Part shown: positions 17,389-26,799 of the stretch, one piece after another
Numbering within the stretch: the first letter of the stretch is position 1
Layout: each line of letters opens with the position of its first letter
Assembly: GCA_020831765.1 (NCBI GenBank)
Contig: JAFIFY010000111.1
Span: 1 to 64,000 of the forward strand
Source of the DNA: Phycisphaeraceae bacterium
GTDB taxonomy: Bacteria; Planctomycetota; Phycisphaerae; Phycisphaerales; Phycisphaeraceae
DNA length: 64,000 nucleotides
Direction of reading: 5' to 3'
Notes under the pieces: generated by a model
What the model saw: only the letters and a program-made list of their open reading frames with translations
Database searches by the model: none
Told to the model about the DNA's origin: nothing
Translations under genes and position numbers: made by a program

Positions 17389-20300
17389 TTACTTCGATGC
17401 CTCCTTGAAAATGGCAGCGCCTTCGTGGATGAACCGGCTCCGCGATGCATCGTCCAGGTTCCGCCAAAGCAGGAACTGCTGGCGCACCAGGTTCAGGAAG
17501 CCGTAATTGGTCCGCGACCAGGATTCCTCGGTGCCGCTGGCCCGGCGAAGATCGATGGTCACCCCGAACACGCCCTCGTTGGGCGTGGGATGCACGTTCA
17601 TCTGAACGTGCTGGGATACATCCAGGTCATAGGGGGCCAGCCACATGTCGCATTTGACCCGCAGCGCATCCTCAGCTCCGGCCAACATGTCCACGGCCAC
17701 ATCCCGGCAGTTGAAGTCCGTGCTCGTGGCCTCGCTGTGGTTGAGCAGGAACCGCCTGAAGAAAGCCATCATGCCCACCGCATTGCCGCGCGTCAGCGTG
17801 AAGGGCAGGCTGAAGACGATCCGGCCGGTCTCGACCGGCTCGGGCAGGTCCCACTTGGCCATGCCCGACGGCGCCGCCAAGGCCGCGGCCTTACGCGCCG
17901 GCACCAGCGTCGCCACCAGCACGACCATGCCCGTGGCCATCGCCAGCAGCATGGCGATCACGCTGGTGAAGTTGAAGGACAACTCGGTCAGAACCTCGAT
18001 GTTGAAAAACGCGTTCGCCGCCGGAATCGCCCAGGCGAACGCCAGGCCCGCCAGCGTGCCGAAGATGATTCCCAGCACCGAGAACACCATCGATTCGCTC
18101 AGCAGCAGGAACGAAATCTGATTCGGCGATAGTCCGATCGCCCCGAGCATGGAGACTTCTCCCTTCCGCTCATCCACCGCGCCCATCATGGTGTTGAGCA
18201 CGATCAGGATGCACAGGAGCACGGGCACGATGACCTGCGCCAGTCCGGCGACACTGCTCTGCGTTCGCGTGGTGATCAGGCTCAGTCGATTGTCGAAGGT
18301 GCCGAACATCGCATAGTTGATCCGCAACTCGATATCCCGGCGAATCTGCTCAATGTTGTGGCGATCCGGCTCAAAGCGGATGGCCAGCGACTTGGGCGTG
18401 ACCCCGACGCGGTCGGCGGCCAGCATGGGCACGGTCACCAGTCGCTGCCAACTGTAACTGAGCGAAGGCCCTTCGTTGATGAGATCGCCAGAGGCCGCGG
18501 GGGTGAACGCGCTCATCAGGAAATCGACCATCGCCAGGCTCCGCCCGGTCAGATCGCGATAGCGATCCGCCTCGTCGGTATCCATGATGCCCACCACGCG
18601 CCACGGCATGTTGCGCATGAAGACGCGAGGCAGTTCATCTTCCGGGCGAAGCGACGCCTCACCGGCGGCGATCTGCTCAGGCGTGCCATCGAAAATATCC
18701 TCGGCCGCGATGCCCAACTCCGCCGCCGCATTGTCGGGAAGCATGATCTGGAAGGGATAGGGATCATCTTCAGCGAACCAATGTTGATTGCTGATGGTCT
18801 GATGCAGGTGGCTGAATCGAACTTCCTGAGGCTCAAAACCCATGATGCCCGTGGCGATGAAGGGCGGCCCGACCCGGGGGATGGTCAGCACATCATCGGC
18901 CTCGGGCTGCTCCTCGGGCCCCAGACCATTGGCAATGCGGATGGCGCCGGCCTCCGCGCGGCGAAGCTCGGCGATCTGTTCCACCGTCTGACCCGATCGA
19001 ACCCTGTGACGATCGGGCATGCGGCGAACTTGGATCATGTTCCGCCCTTCGCGGTCGGCGTTGTTGCCCCCGGCGACCTCGATCCAGAAACCGCGAATGG
19101 CGACTTCATGCTCATCACCGAACTCGCTCTTGATCGCCGAGACGAAATCGCGGCCCAGGTCACGCCAGTTGTACTCCCGGAACACCACGCCTTCGAACTT
19201 CGGCTCCAAAGGCTCGACCGTCCGACCCTCGATCCGGTCTTCCAGCGATACATGGGACTGCATCAGCGCATCGCGCCCGCTCACAGAAACGAACGTGATG
19301 ATACTGAAGGTGAGCACGGTGACGGTCAGCGAGGTGAGGAACGTTCGGCTCGGCCGCTTCTTGAGATTGCTCACACCAAGGGACAGCGCCGTGGCCAGGG
19401 AGGCGAAGAAGCTGATCTCCTCGCTCTCCACTTCACCGGCCGAAGCGCGGGCCCGCCGCACCAGCACATCGAACCGCTGATAACAGATGCCCAGCACCAC
19501 GATGGACATCAGGATCATCACGAAAGCCACGATCACGATGAAGGGCGAAACGGCGATGAGCAGCGCCGGATGCGTAAACTGAAGGAAGACGACCACCAGC
19601 GCGAAAAGAATAGTGGTGCCGATGAGCTTGCGAATGATCGTCTTCGAGCCAACCACCAGCCTTTCGAGGAACCAGCAGCCCGGAACCAGAATGCCCATGA
19701 GTATGACGGCTGAGAAGATCGCCTCCCGTCCAAGCTGAAGAATCCGCGGATAGGCCCGCTGAAGCATGCCCCAGGACACGCGCGCTTGCCCGTAAGCCGC
19801 CTGCCATTGTCCTTCCTTGGCGGCTTGTTCAGCGCGTGCAAGCAACTCGTCGGCGCGAACCAACGCATCATCAACCGACTGATCGCGCAGGTTGCGCGAG
19901 GCATATTGGCCCTGGCGCTGCCTGGCCAGTTCATTCATGTCCCGGGCGATCTTGAGCGGCGTCATCTCCAGGAAAATATTCGGATCGCCATCGGCCGTCT
20001 GTCCGATGATATAGCCGACACCCCGTCGCGCAGCCCGGAACCGCGCCTCTTCCGTGCCCTCGGCGACACCGGGGATCGGACCGGTCAACAGCATGGGGAA
20101 GCCGGTGCCGCGCTGGGCGACGATCCGTGCGCGCCGGCCCGGTTGCATGTAGAGAATGTTCGATTCGGTGCCGATCTCCAGATAGCGGAGCAACGGGTTG
20201 TCGATGCCGAAATGTTCCGGCTGCCCGCCGGTGACGGCGTCGGTGATGACCAGCTCCTGGCCGGGCGACGCCACCGAGCGATAGTCCACCGGGTCCGGTC

Positions 20301-23300
20301 CGGGCGCGAACACCCAGGGGTAAACCTCGGTGACGATCAGGTTCTTTTCCGTGACCCGATCCGCCACCAGGCTGAAGTTGAACGTCTGCTGCTGCGTGCC
20401 GATCTGCGCTTCATTGGCCACACGATTGACCAGCCCCTGTCCAATATCCATGCCGTAGGCGTAGACACGGGGCGTCGAATCGCGCATGAACGTGAGCGAC
20501 TCGACCGGGAACTGGTAATTGCCGTTTCGCCGCGATTGGGCCACGAAACCCATCCGGCCGCCGTAAAGCGTCGATGAGTTGATCTGCCGGCCACCGGCGG
20601 CCGTACGGGGCAGATTCGGGCTGTAGACCAGCACATCGGGAACCGGATCCTGGGCATCGATGCCCGAGCGGGCATTGAATTCGAGGATGCGACCCGACAG
20701 CCGACCGTAATCGATCCTTGGAAATCTGTCCGGGCTGGATGAATCCAGATGGCTTTCCAGACCCAGGGCGATCAGCGTGATCGCGGTCTTGAACTGCGGG
20801 GCAAGATGGTCGGCCGCCAGCCGCTCGGGGACATCGCGCGGCGTATCGAGCTTGACCTTCTGCTCGTTCATCGTCACCAACGGAAGAAGACCCACGTTCA
20901 CCGATGCCCAGAAGTCGGTGTAGTGAACCGGAACCCGCGGCATCTGGAAGGGATGATCCACGGCATCGGCCTCGGTGAGGAATAGCCAATCCCGCTCCCA
21001 GCGGCCGCGCACCGTCGCCACCGTCATCACCTCGCGCATCCGTGCGTTGATGCTGTTGATGTACGTGGCGTTCGACGCGACCGGCGGCCGAACCCTGAAT
21101 GGCGCTTGGGTTTCCAACACCAGACCGGCCGATGGGCCGCCATCGGAAAGTGAAAGCATCCAACCCATCAAGGGCGACCCGACCACCGCCCGGTCGCCTT
21201 CAGCCCGATCGCGCTGGGCCGAGGGGTGAATGACCTCGATGATGCCGTCGATCACATCGCGGTTGGCCAGAACGTAATCCCGCTCGGTACGTTCCTCCTG
21301 ATATTCCTGCAAAAGCCGCTCGCGGAGGAGTTCGGTGCGCAGTGATGGGTCCGGCAAGGTGCCTTCGCGATCGCGTTGCTCCACCAGGCGCCAGAATCGG
21401 TAGGCTCGCTCCGTCCAGGGCAGCGAACGATTCATGAGCGTGGAATCGCGCATCTCGGCGATGTCGAGCGTTATCGCTTCGGCGGCGCGTATTTCACGCT
21501 CAAGCTGGCTGAACTCATCCGTGCCTCGCCTGAAAGCGGCTTGTCTGCGTCCCACCGCGGCCGCCTCGTCAGCCTTGTCCGCGCGGGCCGCTTCCACGCG
21601 GCGCGTCAGCCAGTCCTGCACGAACCACTCAGCCGCATCCGCGCTCAGGCCCGTCGGAGCCGGGTTCTCAGCCCACTCTTTGAGTTCGGTGTAATAGGCC
21701 AGGCGGGTTTCCGGCGGCAGAACATCACCGAGGAGCCCTTCGCGGTTGTGGGCGATGACCACGACGGTCGCCCCGAACGCGCCGAACAACACGGCGGTGA
21801 TCGTCCCCGGCAGCCACCGGCGGCTGAACGGTTTGGGGTTGTCCGGTTCGCCACCGGCCAATACGTAACCGATGAGCCATCCGATACCGCCGGCGATCAG
21901 GATGCCCATGATCAGGCCGAAAACGGGAAAGGGTTTATCACCCTCGCCGATCCCGACGAGCCGATTCTCACGGAGCAGAACGTTCTCGGCGAACAGACGG
22001 CTGCTGTACCCTCCAAGGTATTCGGCATCGAGCAGCGCGATGACCAACCCCTTGCGCCGCACACTCTCGGCCGCGGCCGTACCCTCACGGGTCAGGAATT
22101 CGAGCAGGCGAATCGCGGCCGCGATGTTGGTGGCGGTGGTGGCGCCGTGCGCATGATCGGGCGCGACCGACACGCTGTCGATCGACACGGTCAACATGAC
22201 CGAATCATCGAGGTTGGGAATCGTCAATCGCCCTGACGGAATCGACTGGCCATCGGCCAGGTCATTGGCGCGGCGAAGCGAGGCGACATTAGGCAATCCA
22301 TATTGCGAGACCAGGCGGCGCGCAAGATCATCCTCACGCACCCGGTAGGTCGTACGCCGCGAGGTGATGAGCAGCTCAGTGCCCTCGGTCAGATTGGCGA
22401 AATCGACATTGGGATTGTCATCGATGATCCGGCGCGGCTCGGTGCCGAATTCCGCGGCCACCCTCCGCAGCAGTTCATCCTCGCTGATCGTGATGACCAG
22501 GGGCTCGGTCGGCGGCAGATAGAAATACATCGCCTCATAAGGTCGATTCTCGTAGATGTGGCCGCCGGCCACGACCGCATCCATCGGCTGCGCCGGGCCA
22601 TCAGCCTCGCGGTCGCGCAGGCCCAGCATCCGGTAGAGGTCCGGGCCACCGTTCTCGGCCACACGTCGAATTTCGCGCGTCGAAAGAAAGAATCGCGGAG
22701 CTGGAATCGGGGTGTTGGCAAAGAGCGTTTCCGCCCGTTCGCGGGTGATCTGATCGCGAGGGCTGTCCGGCGGCCCTTCGATCACCACCACGGCCCGGAC
22801 ACCGAGCCCGAACAACGCCTCGAAATTCCTCCCCCCCGCGAAGTCCATGACCGCAATCGCCCCTCGGAGTTGAAGACCGTTGAGATCGGCCCAGTCCCCT
22901 TCACCGACATAAACCAAGGGGCCCGAAACGCCGCCTTCCGGTGTCAAAGAGGTCATTACCCCATTGGGCCAGAGCGGCGAGAGGCTCCACTGGCCGTCGC
23001 CCACGGTCAGGGTGGATGGCTCGGTGCGCGGGCCCGGTTCGCGGAGGTTGCTGAGCTCCACCGGGGCCATCACCTGACCTCGAAGCGAGCCGACATACTC
23101 GAGGTCGGCAAATCGCCCTGATTCGGACCCGAGCACGCCCCACAGCCACTGATGCAAACCGCCTCGCTCCGTTTCCGGATCGAGCAGTTCCGCGCGCCGT
23201 GCGCCGACACTGAGGCTGTCACTGAGCGTCCGGACCGTCGATCCATCGCCGCGTCGATGGGTGCCGTCGGCCTGCCGCTGGCGGAAGTAGAACACGCCGC

Positions 23301-23649
23301 GCCCCTGGGCGTTGATTTCGTAACCGATCTGGCCGCGTATGCCGCCCTCGACGGTCAAATCCCGCTCATCGCCGAGCAGGAACCGTCGCTTGCCCGATTC
23401 ATCCACAATGTACGGCTGCTGAAGCACCGCATCGATCACCCGGCGGATTTCCTGCTTGTCGCTGAGCTGCTCGACATGGCGCAGCGCATCGGGATGGAGC
23501 GTGTTCAGATCGCTGATCGCCTGACGACGAACGGCATCCATGCCGCTGAACCGATCTTCGGCCACCGGACCGGCCGAAACCCGGGCTGAGAGCAGGGTGG
23601 CCAGCAACAGGCCGGCGGCGAGGATGAATGGAGTGCGGATCGGTGGCAT
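17389..23649 (-). CDS. giant FtsX-type permease with PA-like, LysM-like and degenerate M28-like domains
   Basis: A 2086-residue protein. A signal-like segment (about 5-26) is followed by a beta-rich region, then a PA-like fold around 243-300 (LRGAIAVMDFAGG then LGVRAVVVI). Two LysM-like repeats follow (about 384-430 and 434-478; the second begins TYRVREDDLARRLVSQYGL and ends SGRLTIP). Next is an M28-peptidase-like stretch (about 480-560) with HGATTATN and LLDAEYLGGYS, where the metal ligands of true M28 enzymes look lost. Hydrophobic pairs lie near 576-598 and 612-632, a large exterior domain covers about 650-1305, and three segments lie at 1308-1390. A full FtsX module covers about 1432-1917 (VLNTMMGAVDERKGEVS; three closing segments), with a third LysM-like repeat (about 1547-1592, RHRVRSGQTVEQIA) in its exterior loop. 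The ATG shares one base with the upstream stop (TGATG). Confidence 0.78.
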   Translation of the reverse strand: MPPIRTPFILAAGLLLATLLSARVSAGPVAEDRFSGMDAVRRQAISDLNTLHPDALRHVEQLSDKQEIRRVIDAVLQQPYIVDESGKRRFLLGDERDLTVEGGIRGQIGYEINAQGRGVFYFRQRQADGTHRRGDGSTVRTLSDSLSVGARRAELLDPETERGGLHQWLWGVLGSESGRFADLEYVGSLRGQVMAPVELSNLREPGPRTEPSTLTVGDGQWSLSPLWPNGVMTSLTPEGGVSGPLVYVGEGDWADLNGLQLRGAIAVMDFAGGRNFEALFGLGVRAVVVIEGPPDSPRDQITRERAETLFANTPIPAPRFFLSTREIRRVAENGGPDLYRMLGLRDREADGPAQPMDAVVAGGHIYENRPYEAMYFYLPPTEPLVITISEDELLRRVAAEFGTEPRRIIDDNPNVDFANLTEGTELLITSRRTTYRVREDDLARRLVSQYGLPNVASLRRANDLADGQSIPSGRLTIPNLDDSVMLTVSIDSVSVAPDHAHGATTATNIAAAIRLLEFLTREGTAAAESVRRKGLVIALLDAEYLGGYSSRLFAENVLLRENRLVGIGEGDKPFPVFGLIMGILIAGGIGWLIGYVLAGGEPDNPKPFSRRWLPGTITAVLFGAFGATVVVIAHNREGLLGDVLPPETRLAYYTELKEWAENPAPTGLSADAAEWFVQDWLTRRVEAARADKADEAAAVGRRQAAFRRGTDEFSQLEREIRAAEAITLDIAEMRDSTLMNRSLPWTERAYRFWRLVEQRDREGTLPDPSLRTELLRERLLQEYQEERTERDYVLANRDVIDGIIEVIHPSAQRDRAEGDRAVVGSPLMGWMLSLSDGGPSAGLVLETQAPFRVRPPVASNATYINSINARMREVMTVATVRGRWERDWLFLTEADAVDHPFQMPRVPVHYTDFWASVNVGLLPLVTMNEQKVKLDTPRDVPERLAADHLAPQFKTAITLIALGLESHLDSSSPDRFPRIDYGRLSGRILEFNARSGIDAQDPVPDVLVYSPNLPRTAAGGRQINSSTLYGGRMGFVAQSRRNGNYQFPVESLTFMRDSTPRVYAYGMDIGQGLVNRVANEAQIGTQQQTFNFSLVADRVTEKNLIVTEVYPWVFAPGPDPVDYRSVASPGQELVITDAVTGGQPEHFGIDNPLLRYLEIGTESNILYMQPGRRARIVAQRGTGFPMLLTGPIPGVAEGTEEARFRAARRGVGYIIGQTADGDPNIFLEMTPLKIARDMNELARQRQGQYASRNLRDQSVDDALVRADELLARAEQAAKEGQWQAAYGQARVSWGMLQRAYPRILQLGREAIFSAVILMGILVPGCWFLERLVVGSKTIIRKLIGTTILFALVVVFLQFTHPALLIAVSPFIVIVAFVMILMSIVVLGICYQRFDVLVRRARASAGEVESEEISFFASLATALSLGVSNLKKRPSRTFLTSLTVTVLTFSIITFVSVSGRDALMQSHVSLEDRIEGRTVEPLEPKFEGVVFREYNWRDLGRDFVSAIKSEFGDEHEVAIRGFWIEVAGGNNADREGRNMIQVRRMPDRHRVRSGQTVEQIAELRRAEAGAIRIANGLGPEEQPEADDVLTIPRVGPPFIATGIMGFEPQEVRFSHLHQTISNQHWFAEDDPYPFQIMLPDNAAAELGIAAEDIFDGTPEQIAAGEASLRPEDELPRVFMRNMPWRVVGIMDTDEADRYRDLTGRSLAMVDFLMSAFTPAASGDLINEGPSLSYSWQRLVTVPMLAADRVGVTPKSLAIRFEPDRHNIEQIRRDIELRINYAMFGTFDNRLSLITTRTQSSVAGLAQVIVPVLLCILIVLNTMMGAVDERKGEVSMLGAIGLSPNQISFLLLSESMVFSVLGIIFGTLAGLAFAWAIPAANAFFNIEVLTELSFNFTSVIAMLLAMATGMVVLVATLVPARKAAALAAPSGMAKWDLPEPVETGRIVFSLPFTLTRGNAVGMMAFFRRFLLNHSEATSTDFNCRDVAVDMLAGAEDALRVKCDMWLAPYDLDVSQHVQMNVHPTPNEGVFGVTIDLRRASGTEESWSRTNYGFLNLVRQQFLLWRNLDDASRSRFIHEGAAIFKEASK

Positions 23650-26600
23650 CAGTACACCTTCGGACTGTACGCGGGGACATCAACGAACCGGTTGATCGCA
23701 TCACCGACCTCATCCGTGCCCACCGCCTCGACATACAGCGAGAGCAACAGGTCGGTCATGTTGAACGCGAACACACAGAAAACCGCGCCGACCACCATGC
23801 CGATGAACAGGGGCTTGGCGCTTTTGTAAGTATTCATGCCCCCGTACTTGATGATCAACTTTTTGCAGATCCACGCGACGAAGACGCTGCCCCACAGGAA
23901 GCTGCCTTCGGTGCCGATCAGCGGATCGTGCTTATTATACGGCGAAATATGGGGGAACCAGATGCTGGCCAGGATCAGGAAGTACCCGATCGGATGCAGG
24001 GGGAAGCCCAGGAACCTGGACCGAAGCAGGCTCAGCCCGGCGTAGACCCCAAAACCAACCATCATGGCCCCGATGCGGATCCCGATCGGGGATGTGAACG
24101 AATCCAGACCCGGCTCTCCCAGAAAGTGGCTGACCCAGAGCGTGTACGCCAGGGCGCCGTATGAGTTGATGGCCCCGACGCCTTCGGCCGTATAAAACTC
24201 GCGTCCAAAGAAGTACGCCAGCACGATGAAGCTGAACATCCCCACCGCCAGCGCCACCAGGAACGAAAGCAGCGTCGCCACGGCCAGGGTTCGGTAATTC
24301 AGTTCGTGACGGCGCGCAAGTTCAATGTTTTCAAGCTGCTGCGGTAGCAGCCGACCCAGGAGCGTCAGCGGCAGAATGGCGATCGTCGTAAACAGCGCAA
24401 AAGCGCGCGACCCCAGCCAGCCGGTCATCCCCAGCAGCATCGGAAGTTTGAAATAGTCGTAAAACACGTGCGTGGTGTGGAGCCCCGTCTCGGCTCGAAC
24501 ACGGGCCATCGCCAGAATCTGGGCGAAAAAGAGGGCACCCACCAGGATCAGGAAGATCACATTCGTGATGCCGAAATCGTAAAGCAACAGCACGATGATG
24601 ACCGGCAGCAGCCCCAGCCCGAGCCTGGTCAGGCCGGGCGAGACATAGCTGCCCAGTTTGGGGTTCGTCGTCGGCGCCTTGGACCGGATGGTCTTGATCA
24701 GCGACAGCACACTCAGGGCGACACAGGCGCCCAGCAACTGTTCCATGTGGAAGGGGAAAAAGCGACCGCCGCCGTAGCCCAGGTAGGACCTCTCGACAAA
24801 AAGCGTCTCGGGCGCGGCCTGGCGGATGATCAGCAGCGCGACCTGGTAGAGGCAGAACAGCACCCAGATCGAGAAGGAGATTTCCAGGCTCACCAGAAAC
24901 GCGATGCCGATCACGATCGGCGAGAGCACCAGAAAGACCTTGTCCATCTCCCGGAACGCCCCGGTGGTGAAGAAATTCTCCGAGACGTTAAATGCCACGG
25001 TGAACTGCGCTTCCATCATCTGATGATGATGCAGCGCTTCGAAGAATATCCAGGAAAACCCGATCAGCATTCCGCAGAGGAACACCCAGTTGAACATTCC
25101 CTTACGCCACCTGGGGCGATGAATGTCCTCGGCGGTCTCCAATTCCATGTCGTGACGGATGATGTGGTCGGCGACCTCGACCAGCGGAAACGCCAGGTTC
25201 TCCCGTTCGATCCACTTGCGCCGGAGCCACTCGGCCAGGCACATCAATGTCAGGAACATCACCGTCAGCAGCAGGAACCACCGCACCAGCGGCCCGGCCC
25301 AGACTTTCCAGGGAATCTCCGGAAGCACAGCATTGAACACCCGGTCGAAGAATCCCAGCCGGCGGGCTTCGTCACGCTCGTGAGGTTCGCTCCATACCGA
25401 GACCTGCAGGCTCCGCATGTTCTGGTTGGGCTGCCCATCACGACGCTCGGCACGCGGCGCCAGGATGAATCCACGCTCACGCGTGCTCATCCGAAGCACC
25501 ATGCTGGCCCGGACCTCATCGTACGCCTGGCGGCTGATGGCCTCGAAGCGCCCGCGGTGGTGCTCACGAAGTTCCTCTGAGTCGGGGGCGAGCAATCCGA
25601 ACCGAACCTTGTAAACGTTGGTCAGTTCCTCGCGCAGCAGTCGATCATCCCGGCTGCTCAGCCACGCCATGTCCTCGCGCAAACGCTGTACCAACTCCAC
25701 ATCTGGCCGAGCCCCGGCATCCTGACCATACTGCTCAATGACCACTTCCCGAACGGCAAGTGCCTGAGGGTCCTCAAACTCGGTCGCCGCATCGGCCCAT
25801 TCGCCCAAGGTGGCATCGAGCAGGGCGATCCGCCGCTCCAGCAGCGTCAGCATCTCGATATCCTGACGATTCCGATCCCGCAAGACGCGCTGGTAGGCCG
25901 AAAAGTCATTGACCCGCATCGAGCGCATCCGGTCGGTTGTCTGGCTGGCGTATTCCTCGCCAAAATGCACCAGTACCCGGCTAAGCCGCTCCAGGGCCGC
26001 CCGGCTCTTCTCCTGAGCGTCCTGCAGCAGCGTCTCCAACACCGCCTCGGTCAACCCCAGCCCCTCGGCGGCCTGAAGCGTCCATTCATCGCGGGTCACC
26101 AGTCGCGAGGTGCGATCGACCTCATCCACACCCAGATCGGGCAATCGCTCGGCGACTCGCCGCCGGAAGGTCTCCAGTTCCTCTTCCTGCTGACGCCTTG
26201 CCTCTTCGGCAAGCTCCAATTCCGCCTGTCTTCGAAGAAGATCGGCTCGGAAAGCCAGCATGTCGGCGATCGTGTCCTGGGCGCCACTGCGCAACGCCCG
26301 GATTCGCCGGTCATCCAACTGCTGCTGCAGGCGATAGCTCTTGTGCCAGGCCAGCGCTTCGGCATTGGGCGGCAATGGCTCCCATCTCGTGTTGCCCGCG
26401 TGATAGCGGGTGTGATAGGTGTTCGTGCCATTGATCATGTACTCGAACACCGGCACCATCATGGCGATGTAAACCTGCCGAACCAGGCCGATGTTCATGA
26501 CCGGCGCGGCGATGGTGAGCATGCAGTAAAGCAGCACCACGTTCCGCCGATCGAGCCAGCGACGACCGGAAATCCAACGCACCACCGCCAGTGAAAGAAT

Positions 26601-26753
26601 GAGACTGAAAATCAGCCCGACCGCCCAGCCAACGGGCGTGGCGGTTTCGATATCCAGATGAATCGTGTTGATCGTGAGGAACTGGCTCAACGGAGCGATC
26701 ACGGCGATCAGCACGAGGCCGAGCAGGATGGTTGCCAATCGGGAAGCGGTCAT
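23649..26753 (-). CDS. large OPT-like polytopic membrane protein (DUF6785/6784-like)
   Basis: A 1034-residue protein. Three to four hydrophobic segments lie in the first 105 residues. They are followed by a long hydrophilic, strongly charged and probably partly coiled-coil domain (about 125-470, e.g. EEARRQQEEELETFRRR at about 183-199), and then a second half with about ten membrane segments from residue 485 on. At about 516-530 there is RENLAFPLVEVADH, a parallel to the EKLPFPL motif of the 713-residue neighbour, so the two look like relatives. MARVRAETGLHTTH lies in a loop of the second half. The architecture fits the DUF6785/DUF6784 type membrane proteins as I remember them. The stop overlaps the start of the giant permease by one base. 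The ATG at 26753 is preceded by a short AAGGAA site. Confidence 0.7.
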   Translation of the reverse strand: MTASRLATILLGLVLIAVIAPLSQFLTINTIHLDIETATPVGWAVGLIFSLILSLAVVRWISGRRWLDRRNVVLLYCMLTIAAPVMNIGLVRQVYIAMMVPVFEYMINGTNTYHTRYHAGNTRWEPLPPNAEALAWHKSYRLQQQLDDRRIRALRSGAQDTIADMLAFRADLLRRQAELELAEEARRQQEEELETFRRRVAERLPDLGVDEVDRTSRLVTRDEWTLQAAEGLGLTEAVLETLLQDAQEKSRAALERLSRVLVHFGEEYASQTTDRMRSMRVNDFSAYQRVLRDRNRQDIEMLTLLERRIALLDATLGEWADAATEFEDPQALAVREVVIEQYGQDAGARPDVELVQRLREDMAWLSSRDDRLLREELTNVYKVRFGLLAPDSEELREHHRGRFEAISRQAYDEVRASMVLRMSTRERGFILAPRAERRDGQPNQNMRSLQVSVWSEPHERDEARRLGFFDRVFNAVLPEIPWKVWAGPLVRWFLLLTVMFLTLMCLAEWLRRKWIERENLAFPLVEVADHIIRHDMELETAEDIHRPRWRKGMFNWVFLCGMLIGFSWIFFEALHHHQMMEAQFTVAFNVSENFFTTGAFREMDKVFLVLSPIVIGIAFLVSLEISFSIWVLFCLYQVALLIIRQAAPETLFVERSYLGYGGGRFFPFHMEQLLGACVALSVLSLIKTIRSKAPTTNPKLGSYVSPGLTRLGLGLLPVIIVLLLYDFGITNVIFLILVGALFFAQILAMARVRAETGLHTTHVFYDYFKLPMLLGMTGWLGSRAFALFTTIAILPLTLLGRLLPQQLENIELARRHELNYRTLAVATLLSFLVALAVGMFSFIVLAYFFGREFYTAEGVGAINSYGALAYTLWVSHFLGEPGLDSFTSPIGIRIGAMMVGFGVYAGLSLLRSRFLGFPLHPIGYFLILASIWFPHISPYNKHDPLIGTEGSFLWGSVFVAWICKKLIIKYGGMNTYKSAKPLFIGMVVGAVFCVFAFNMTDLLLSLYVEAVGTDEVGDAINRFVDVPAYSPKVY

Positions 26754-26799
26754 GGATTCCTTGTCCGTCGAATTCCATTGAGCCGATCAGGAGCACGAA

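Noticed and set aside
15202-18132. A 976-codon open frame opposite the permease genes
   Set aside because: It is rich in Arg, His, Gln and Asp, the usual composition of an antisense frame in GC-rich DNA, and runs over three well-supported genes.
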